Shown here piece by piece: positions 39,901-46,225 of a DNA stretch of 46,225 bases. The DNA lies in the NCBI RefSeq assembly GCF_001667735.1, contig NZ_LZJN01000144.1:1-46225 (forward strand). Direction: 5' to 3'. The DNA is from Mycobacterium sp. E183 (lineage in GTDB: Bacteria > Actinomycetota > Actinomycetes > Mycobacteriales > Mycobacteriaceae). Within the stretch, counting starts at the first letter, position 1, and every line of letters starts with the position of its first letter. Made by a program: the position numbers and the translations under genes. Below the pieces are notes generated by a model that had not been told where the DNA came from, searched no databases, and worked only from the letters and a program-made list of their open reading frames with translations.

Positions 39901-42900
39901 GCGGCGGCGTCGTCACCGAATGCCGCTGAGTTCGTGGTGGAGACCGAGGAACAGGGGAGGCACGCGACGGCGGTCCTTCGCGCCGCGACGGGGCAGCAGG
40001 CGCCCGCGCGGAACACGTCCGCGCTGCTGGCCGCCCACCCGCACCGCGAGGACGGCGCCGAGGTGCGCCGCCGCCTGGACCGGCGAGGTGTTCAGTATGG
40101 CCGGGCGTTCAGCGGGCTGGTCGCCTTGCGTACCGGCGACGAGTCTCCCGATACGGTCCTCGCCGAGGTCGCACTGCCCGGTGAAATCCGTTCGCAGCAA
40201 GATGCTTACGGGTTCCACCCGGCGCTACTGGATGCGTGCTTCCAGTCCATCGCCGCTCACCCGCTGGTGCGTGACCTCGACGACGATGCGCTGGCGTTGC
40301 CGTTGGGGATCCGAGCACTCCGCCTCGACGGCGCCGCGCGCGGCGCCCGCTACTGCTACACCCGGGTGACCAAGGCGGATACGGCTGGCGTCGAGGCCGA
40401 TCTCGACATCCTCGATGAGCATGGAACGACCCTTCTCTCGGTGCGGGGGCTGCGGCTGGGCACCGAGGCAACCGACAACGGCCACGCCGACCGGCTGCTG
40501 GCCCAACGGCTGCTGACGATCGACTGGCGGCACCGGGAGCTACCTGACGCCCAGTATGCCGCCGCCGGAACGTGGCTGCTGATCACCACCGCCGGTGACT
40601 TGGGCGCCGCGTTGACCGACGCGCTGAAAGCATCTGGTGCGCAGTGCATCACGATGTGCTGGCCACCGCACGCCGACCACGACGCGACGGCGCAACAGCT
40701 TCGAGACCATCTGCGTGCGGGCGGATTCAGCGGAATGGTGGTCCTGACGGGATCCGGAAACGGCGGCGCCGCGGACCAATCCCCCCGCCTGGGTTGTGAG
40801 TCCGTGCAACATCTGATTCGCGTCACCCGCGATCTGCCGGACTTCCCGGGCGAACTTCCGCGGCTCTATGTCGTTACCCGCAGCGCCCAGGCCGTGGTCG
40901 CCGGCGACGTGCCGGACCTGGAGCAGGCTGGGCTGCGGGGTTTGGTGCGGGTGATCGGCACCGAGAATCCGCACCTGCGGGTCACCCAGATCGATATGGA
41001 CCAAAGCACCGACCCCGAGCAGCTGGCCCGGCAACTGCTCGGCGGCTCCGAGGAGGACGAGACCGCGTGGCGCCAGGACACCTGGTATGTCGCGCGGTTG
41101 TCCCCCACTCCGCTGTGCCCAGAAGAGCGACGAACCACCATCGCCGACCCGGGGCGTGACGGGATTCGCCTGCAGGTCCGTATACCCGGTGACCTTGAGT
41201 CGATGGAACTCGTTCTCCACGAACGGCGTTCACCGGGACCCGGGGAAATCGAGATCGCGGTCAGCGCCGCCGGCCTCACCGACCCCGACGTGCTGGCCGC
41301 GCTGGGCCAGGACACGCTCCGGGGCCTGGGCACCGATTTCGCCGGGACGGTGACGGCGGTCGGAGCAGGCGTCGCGGACCATACGGTCGGCGATCGAGTC
41401 GGAGGGTTGTGCGGCGGCGGCTCTTGGGGTTCCTTCGTCACGTGCGATGCGCGGCTGGCGGTCGCCCTGCCGGCGGGGCTTTCCGACGGCCAGGCCGCCG
41501 CGGTGTCCACCACGCACACCACCGCGTATCACGCCTTGCATGAGCTGGCCCACGTCAAGGCCGGTGATCGCGTCTTGATCCACTCCGCGGCCGGAGGGGT
41601 AGGGCAAGCGGCGATTGAGATGGCTCGCGCTGCGGGTGCCGACATATTCGCCACCGCCGACAACGAGACGCACCGACAACTTCTGCGGGACAGCGGGATC
41701 GGATACGTCTACGACTCGCACAGCACGGACTTCGCCGACCTGATCCGTCGCGACACCGGCGGCCACGGCTTGGACATCGTGGTCAACTCGGGCTCCGGCG
41801 TCACCCAACGGTCCGGGCTCGAATTGCTGGCGCCGGGTGGCCGATTCATCGACATCAGCCATCGGGAAGCCCGGCTGGGACCAATCCCCGCAAACAATAT
41901 CGCATTCCACACCGTGGACATGGCGCTGCTGTCGGCGAGCGAACCGGATCGCGTGCGCACCCTGCTGAGCACTGTGTACCGGTTGATCGCCGACGGCGCC
42001 CTACCGATGCCCGACACCACGCACTACTCGCTTGCGAACGCGGACACAGCGATTCGTCTCATGGCGGGCGGCGGACAGACCGGCAACGTCGTGTTCGACA
42101 TACCGAGAAGCGGTGTCCGACGTGTGCCGGTGCCGCCGGCGCAGGCCCGGGTCTTCCGCCGCGACGGCGCCTACCTCATCACTGGGGGCCTCGGGGGCCT
42201 TGGTCTGTTCTTGGCGGAGAAGATGGCGGCGGCGGGCTGCGGGCGCATCGTGCTGTGTTCACGTTCGCAGCCGACGCCCGATGCCATCGAAACGGTCGAG
42301 CGCATCAGGGCAAGCGGCGCCGACGTCACGGTGGAGTGCGGTGACGTCGCGGAACCCGGCACCGCGCGCCGATTGGTTGCCACCGCGACCGCCACCGGCC
42401 TCCCGGTGCGGGGTGTGCTGCACGCGGCCGCGGTGGTAGACGACGCCACCCTGGTCAACATCACCGCAGAACTCGTCGAGCGGGATTGGAGCCCAAAGGT
42501 TCACGGCGCGTGGCACCTCCACACCGCCACGCTCGACCAGCCGTTGGACTGGTATTGCTCGTTTTCGTCGGCCGCCGCCCTGGTGGGCTCTCCCGGCCAG
42601 GGCGCCTACGCCGCGGCCAACAGCTGGCTGGACGCCTTCACCCACTGGATGCGGGCTCAGGGCCTGCCGGCTATCACCATCGGCTGGGGTCCCTGGGCCC
42701 GGATCGGGCGCGCCACCGCCCTGGCGGACAGCTCGGGCATGGCGATCGGGCCCGAGGAGGGCGCGTACGCGTTCGATGCGCTGCTGCGTCACGACCGCGC
42801 CTACACCGGCTACGCGCCGATCACGGGCGCACCGTGGTTGAAGCTGTTGACCGAGCGCAGCCCGTTCACCGAGGCGTTTCGCCCCGTCGGCGACGCAACG

Positions 42901-43188
42901 GGCACAAGCAAACTCCGCGCCGAGCTCAACGAGCTGCCCATGGACGAGTGGCCGGCCTCGCTGCGGCGACTGATCTCCGATCAAGTCAGCTTGATTCTGC
43001 GTCGCAGCGTGGATCCGGATCGGCCGCTGTCCGGATACGGCCTCGACTCACTCGGTGCGCTCGAACTACGTACTCGCATCGAAACCGAAACGGGGGTTCA
43101 AATCCCGTCCGCCGACATCTCGACCATCACGATCCGTGTTCTGGCGGGGCTGTTGTGCGAAAAACTGGCACCCGCGGAAGTCGCCTGA
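36970..43188 (+). CDS. Mas-like iterative highly reducing type I polyketide synthase
   Basis: 2072 residues from GTG 36970, with AAGAGGG as ribosome-binding site; 130 more in-frame codons upstream have no PKS similarity. The domain order is KS-AT-DH-ER-KR-ACP, as in mycobacterial Mas, Pks2 and Pks5. KS has Cys178 (DTACSSG), His313 (EAHGTGTP) and His349 ([10 protein letters not shown]). AT has Ser621 ([10 protein letters not shown]) and VASH at 722-725, favouring methylmalonyl-CoA. DH has His926 ([12 protein letters not shown]) and Asp1088. ER has the NADPH motif [10 protein letters not shown] near 1540. KR has ITGGLGGLG near 1737 with Ser1867 and Tyr1880. ACP has Ser2027 ([11 protein letters not shown]). 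It should build methyl-branched fatty acyl chains. The downstream NRPS suggests the chain is passed directly to an amino acid. Confidence 0.95.
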   Translation: METSGFTSTAVIGMACRLPGGIDSPERLWEALLRGDDLVTEVPPDRWDADEYYDPQPGVPGRSVTKWGGFLDDVAGFDCEFFGINEREATAIDPQHRLLLETSWEAMEHAGLTPETMAESRTGVFVGLTHGDYQLLAADAHAVEGPYGFSGSSFSLASGRIAYALGVHGPAVTVDTACSSGLTAVHLACRSLGDGESDLALAGGATVILDPRKFVAGSAEGMLSPTGRCHAFDVEADGFASSEGCVVLLLKRLGDALRDGDRILAVIRGTAANQDGHTVNIATPSAAAQTAVYRAALAAAGVAAASIGMVEAHGTGTPIGDPIEYAGLTEVYGIEGPCALGAVKTNLGHAQAAAGALGLMKTILALQHGVVPRNLHFTKLPDPLAAIKTQLFVPQTVSPWPRDGGQPRRAAVSSYGLSGTNAHAIVEQAPEPAAVQAVSVDSAPADSLMFPLSSSSADELRRTAGRLADWVAAHEDVQLPDLAYTLARRRAHRPVRSAVIAGNRPELIAALRDVAAGDGPCPAAIGHDDRGPVWVFSGQGSQWAQMGAELLATEPVFAATVAEAEPLIAHEAGFSVTEAMTAAQTVTGIDRIQPTLFTMQVALAATLRSYGARPGAVIGHSLGEVAAAVVAGALSLDDGVRVICRRSRLMSGIAGSGAMASVELPAQQVLSEFITRGVDDAVVAVVASPQSTVIGGATQTVRDLVAAWELQDVLAREIAVDVASHSPQVDPILDDLADALTDLRPMPPDIPFYSATLYDARERPVCDADYWVQNLRQMVRFAPAVRAALEEGYRVFAELAPHPLLTHAIEQTARSLDMPLAALAVMRRGQALPSGLDSFVADLHSAGAAVDFSLLYPDGRLVDAPLPTWAHRPLLLRRGDHGSPTHGRSISVHPLLGAHVRLLEEPERHVWQAEAGTSTQPWLGDHRIRNVPVLPAAAYCEMALSAARVMLGDGAEVHDLRFDRALLLDQQTTVSTWAAASSPNAAEFVVETEEQGRHATAVLRAATGQQAPARNTSALLAAHPHREDGAEVRRRLDRRGVQYGRAFSGLVALRTGDESPDTVLAEVALPGEIRSQQDAYGFHPALLDACFQSIAAHPLVRDLDDDALALPLGIRALRLDGAARGARYCYTRVTKADTAGVEADLDILDEHGTTLLSVRGLRLGTEATDNGHADRLLAQRLLTIDWRHRELPDAQYAAAGTWLLITTAGDLGAALTDALKASGAQCITMCWPPHADHDATAQQLRDHLRAGGFSGMVVLTGSGNGGAADQSPRLGCESVQHLIRVTRDLPDFPGELPRLYVVTRSAQAVVAGDVPDLEQAGLRGLVRVIGTENPHLRVTQIDMDQSTDPEQLARQLLGGSEEDETAWRQDTWYVARLSPTPLCPEERRTTIADPGRDGIRLQVRIPGDLESMELVLHERRSPGPGEIEIAVSAAGLTDPDVLAALGQDTLRGLGTDFAGTVTAVGAGVADHTVGDRVGGLCGGGSWGSFVTCDARLAVALPAGLSDGQAAAVSTTHTTAYHALHELAHVKAGDRVLIHSAAGGVGQAAIEMARAAGADIFATADNETHRQLLRDSGIGYVYDSHSTDFADLIRRDTGGHGLDIVVNSGSGVTQRSGLELLAPGGRFIDISHREARLGPIPANNIAFHTVDMALLSASEPDRVRTLLSTVYRLIADGALPMPDTTHYSLANADTAIRLMAGGGQTGNVVFDIPRSGVRRVPVPPAQARVFRRDGAYLITGGLGGLGLFLAEKMAAAGCGRIVLCSRSQPTPDAIETVERIRASGADVTVECGDVAEPGTARRLVATATATGLPVRGVLHAAAVVDDATLVNITAELVERDWSPKVHGAWHLHTATLDQPLDWYCSFSSAAALVGSPGQGAYAAANSWLDAFTHWMRAQGLPAITIGWGPWARIGRATALADSSGMAIGPEEGAYAFDALLRHDRAYTGYAPITGAPWLKLLTERSPFTEAFRPVGDATGTSKLRAELNELPMDEWPASLRRLISDQVSLILRRSVDPDRPLSGYGLDSLGALELRTRIETETGVQIPSADISTITIRVLAGLLCEKLAPAEVA

Positions 43189-43204
43189 TTCCGGGGGGTG
43201 ATGG

Positions 43205-46070
43205 ATGCAATTTGACGAGCGCGCGCTCCCCTTGACACGGGGACAGCTCGACATCTGGCTAGCACAGGAAACGGGCCGGTCCCGCACCGATTGGCAACTT
43301 GGCCTCTTCGTCAAAATCGAAGGACGCGTGGAGCGCAAGCCCCTCGAGTGGGCGATCCGCCGGGCGCTTCGGGAGGCCGAACCCGTTCGGACGTCATTCT
43401 TTTCGGATGACGGCCAGGTCCTGCAGCAGTCGATTGACGACCCGGAGGTTGACCTCGCCTTCCACGACCTGCGCGGCTCGGATCATCCCGTGCGGAAGGC
43501 CCAGGAGATCGCGGCGTCGATTCAGCGCACGCCCATGCCCTTCACCGGACCGCTGTTCAGGTTCGCGCTCTTCCAGACGGGCGTCAACGAATTCTATTGG
43601 TTCACTTGCTGTCACCACATCGTCGCCGACGCGTCGGGCATTGCCCTCGTCGGCCATCGGATCGCGACCATCTACTCCGCAGTCATCTCGGGCGCGCCCA
43701 TGCCGTCCCCATTCTTCGGCTCGCTGGCGGACCTGGTCGCATGCGAATCGGAGTACGAAGCGTCGGCAGACTACCTCGAGGATCAGGCGTACTGGTCGAA
43801 GAATCTGCCATCCGACGACGGACCGGATCGGTGGTTGCGGCGGGGTGCCGGTGAGCGCGGTCCATATCGTTCCTCGGCGCCGGTCCAGCTGGATCCCGCG
43901 GTCATTCGCCGAGTCGAAGAGTTGTCCCACGCCTGGGAAATGCCGCGGTCATCGGTCATCACCGCCGCGTGCGCCCTGTTGGTGCGAGCCTGGAGTCACA
44001 ACGGTTCGGAGGTGGTGCTCGACTTCCCGGTGAGCAGGCGGGTCACCCCGGAATCGAAGACGCTTCCCGGCATGGTCTCCGGCGTCGTTCCGCTGGTTTT
44101 GAAACTCTCGCCGGATGCCACGGTGGGTGACTTCTGCCGCCACGTCGATGCGCGAATACGTGAAGCGTTGCAACATCAGCGCTTTCCCGTGCGGGCACTG
44201 GAACGCAAGGCACGCTCCGGCGACCCCCGGCAGTTCGCCCAGCGGGTGAGCGTCAACTTCCTTCCCGCTGTGCTCGCCTTGGACTTCGGCGGCGTGGCGG
44301 CCTCGGCGTCATACACCAATTCCGGTCTCGCCGATGGCTTCGGGTTGTTCTTCTCCGCAGCCGGTGACCAACTGCTGTTCGGCACCGAGGGTGCCGGGGA
44401 GCTGTTTGCGGGCTTCGCCGTCGCAGACCTGGCCGAACGGTTGCTGCGGGTGCTGGCCGCGATGGCCGGCGACCCCGAACGTCGGCTGCTGTCGATCGAC
44501 CCATGGGGCGCCGACGAGCACGCGCGGCTTGATGGGTGGGGCAACCGGGCGGTGCTGACCCAGCGGGCACCCGAGCCCGCGTCGATTCCGGAGCTGTTCG
44601 TCGATCAGGTTTCGCGAGCGCCGGCGGCGGTGGCGTTGACCTTCGAAGGCCGTTCGATGACCTACCGGGAACTCGACGAGGCCGCTAATCGACTGGCCCG
44701 TTTCCTGATCGGTCGGGGCGCGGGCCGCGGGCAACGTGTGGCTCTGCTGCTCGCCCGTTCGCCCGACGCCGTCATCGCGATGCTCGCGGTGCTCAAGACC
44801 GGGGCGGCGTATCTGCCGATCGATCCGGGTCTGCCTGATGCGCGGATCGAGTTCATGCTCACCGACGCCACCCCGATCGCCGTCGTGACGACTGCGGAAC
44901 TGCGGCCGCGGCTCGACGGATGCGAGCCGACCGTCGTCGACATCGCGCACCCCGACGTAGCCACTCAACCCGGTGCCGCATTGCCTCCGCCCGCACCCGA
45001 CGACATTGCCTACCTCATCTACACCTCCGGGACCACCGGTGTTCCGAAGGGCGTCGCCGTCACCCACCACAACGTGACTCAGCTCCTGCGATCGCTCAAC
45101 CCTTCCGGACTGGTTTGGGCGCAGTGGCATTCGTTGGCCTTCGACGCCTCTGTCGAAGAGATCTGGAGTGCGTTGCTGTTCGGGGGCCGGCTGGTGGTGG
45201 TGCCCGAAGGGGTGGCCGGCTCGCCCGACGACTTCCGCGCGTTGCTCATCGACGAGCGGGTAGAGATGCTGAGCCAAACCCCCTCGGCCCTGGCAGCGCT
45301 ACCCGCCGAAAACTTGGGAGCGACAACGCTACTGGTGGCCGGCGAAGCGTGTCCGGCCGAGGTCGTGGATCGATGGGCACCGGGACGGCTTATGGTCAAC
45401 GGCTACGGCCCGACCGAGACCACCGTGTGCGCGACCAGAAGTGCGCCGTTGACGCCGGACTCGGGCGTGCCGCCGATCGGCGCGCCGGTGTCCGGGGCGG
45501 CGGCGTTCGTCCTCGACGAATGGTTACGTCCGGTTCCCGCCGATGTCGTTGGCGAGCTGTATATCGCGGGCCGCGGCGTGGCCGTCGGGTATTGGCGGCG
45601 GGCCGGCCTATCCGCGTCGCGGTTTGTCGCCTGCCCGTTCGGGTCGCCCGGAGGGCGCATGTACCGCACCGGGGATCTGGTGCGCTGGGACACGAGCGGG
45701 CAACTGCACTATGTGGGCCGCGCCGACGAGCAGGTCAAAATTCGTGGATACCGCATAGAACTCGGCGAAGTCCGCGCCGCATTGGCCGCGCTGGACGGTG
45801 TGGATCAGGCCGCGGTGATCACCCGCGAAGACCAACCCGGCGCCCCGCGCCTGGTCGGCTACGTCACCGGCACGATCGACGCGGCCGACGCGCGCGCCGC
45901 GCTGGCCGGTCGGCTGCCCGGCTTCATGGTGCCGTCCGCGGTCGTGGTGATGGCTGCGTTGCCGCTGACGGTCAACGGCAAACTCGACACGCGAGCCCTC
46001 CCCGCGCCGGAATACAGCGATGCCAGCCGATTTCGCGCCCCGGTCACTGCGGTGGAGGAGGTGCTGGCCG
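43205..46070 (+). CDS. Nonribosomal peptide synthetase, C-A-(PCP...) module, 3' truncated
   Basis: 955 genuine residues from ATG 43205, 16 nt after the PKS stop with GGGGGGTGATGG upstream. The condensation domain (about 10-440) has the HHxxxD core as [10 protein letters not shown] (His137, His138, Asp142), with Ala instead of the usual Gly after Asp. The adenylation domain (about 465-940) has [56 protein letters not shown] and NGKLD. By-eye specificity residues are D-A-E-S-L-A-G-V-C plus Lys, which matches no code I know. Start of a carrier domain (VEEVLA) follows. The frame stays open to 46225, but bases after 46070 are a fold-back copy. The reverse complement of the spacer supplies the next residues, ending GGDSL. 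Confidence 0.92.
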
Positions 46071-46225
46071 ACAGTGAATCGCCGCCCAAGTCGAAGAACG
46101 ACTCGTCGATCCCGACCCGTTCGAGACCGAGAACCTGTGCGAAGGCGCCGGCCAGCACCTCCTCCACCGCAGTGACCGGGGCGCGAAATCGGCTGGCATC
46201 GCTGTATTCCGGCGCGGGGAGGGCT
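45994..46225. repeat. Fold-back inverted repeat at window end (77-bp arms, 78-bp spacer)
   Basis: Bases 45994-46070 are the exact reverse complement of 46149-46225. The 78-base spacer (46071-46148), read on the minus strand, continues the NRPS carrier-protein coding sequence seamlessly from the arm: [19 protein letters not shown] and then DLGGDSL. So the sequence jumps to the opposite strand 78 bases ahead and reads back. This is the classic pattern of a strand-switch chimera or contig-end artefact rather than a gene feature. Confidence 0.9.

Noticed and set aside
45859..46167. Minus-strand ORF containing the carrier-protein motif GGDSL
   Set aside because: It exists only because of the fold-back; it joins a reversed NRPS piece to the antisense of the same gene.
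46071..46225. Continuation of the NRPS frame to the window end
   Set aside because: The frame is open by chance through reverse-complemented carrier-protein sequence; it is not native coding in this orientation.

Overview
The window is mycobacterial chromosome. Coding is dense and strongly GC-biased, GTG starts are common, and gene order matches what I recall of M. tuberculosis H37Rv Rv3689 to Rv3717: membrane protein, DUF4129, DUF4350, moxR2, DUF58, SpoIIM-like, RDD, glpK, GCS2-like, methyltransferase, egtE-D-C-B-A, PknH-like, small His-rich proteins, DUF4185, asd, ask, leuA, DEDDh exonuclease, murT, gatD, recR, ybaB, Rv3717-type amidase. The host is probably a slow-growing non-tuberculous Mycobacterium; I cannot fix the species from sequence alone. 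Orthology rests on remembered gene order, lengths and motifs, not on a search.

Layout. 1-5257: a co-directional MoxR/DUF58/DUF4129/DUF4350 envelope operon with overlapping start and stop codons, its first gene cut by the window edge. 5297-8526: SpoIIM-like and RDD membrane proteins sharing a 36-bp divergent promoter, a small membrane protein, and a PadR regulator with a Gly-Phe repeat tail. 8553-12329: glycerol kinase, a glutamate-cysteine-ligase-like enzyme and a methyltransferase. 12333-17725: a complete, translationally coupled ergothioneine operon (egtABCDE, minus strand). 17893-21589: PknH-like secreted protein, catalase, two His-rich one-TM paralogues, VOC protein. 21663-23630: a less GC-rich insert with a PD-(D/E)XK-type nuclease gene and a small CxxC protein, bounded by a 24-bp near-identical direct repeat taken from the 3' end of the DUF4185 gene. 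23603-29151: DUF4185, asd and ask (with internal beta-subunit start) diverging from leuA, which has a leader peptide and attenuator-like hairpins. 29197-36453: ClC protein, exonuclease, murT-gatD pair, secreted protein, recR-ybaB, peptidoglycan amidase. 36970-end: a 2072-residue Mas-like reducing polyketide synthase followed 16 nt later by a nonribosomal peptide synthetase that runs off the window.

How the parts work together. The egt operon and catalase form a redox-defence neighbourhood. asd, ask and leuA cover the aspartate-family and leucine entry steps. murT-gatD, the amidase and perhaps the MoxR operon act on the cell wall. The PKS-NRPS pair should make a methyl-branched acyl chain and condense it with an amino acid, giving a lipopeptide whose later steps lie outside the window.

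Two cautions. The last 232 bases are a fold-back (77-bp arms around a 78-bp spacer) in which NRPS sequence turns round on itself, so sequence after 46070 is probably an assembly or amplification chimera. Several starts rest on ribosome-binding sites or on a TANNNT -10 element 6-8 nt upstream (leaderless mRNA), read by eye.
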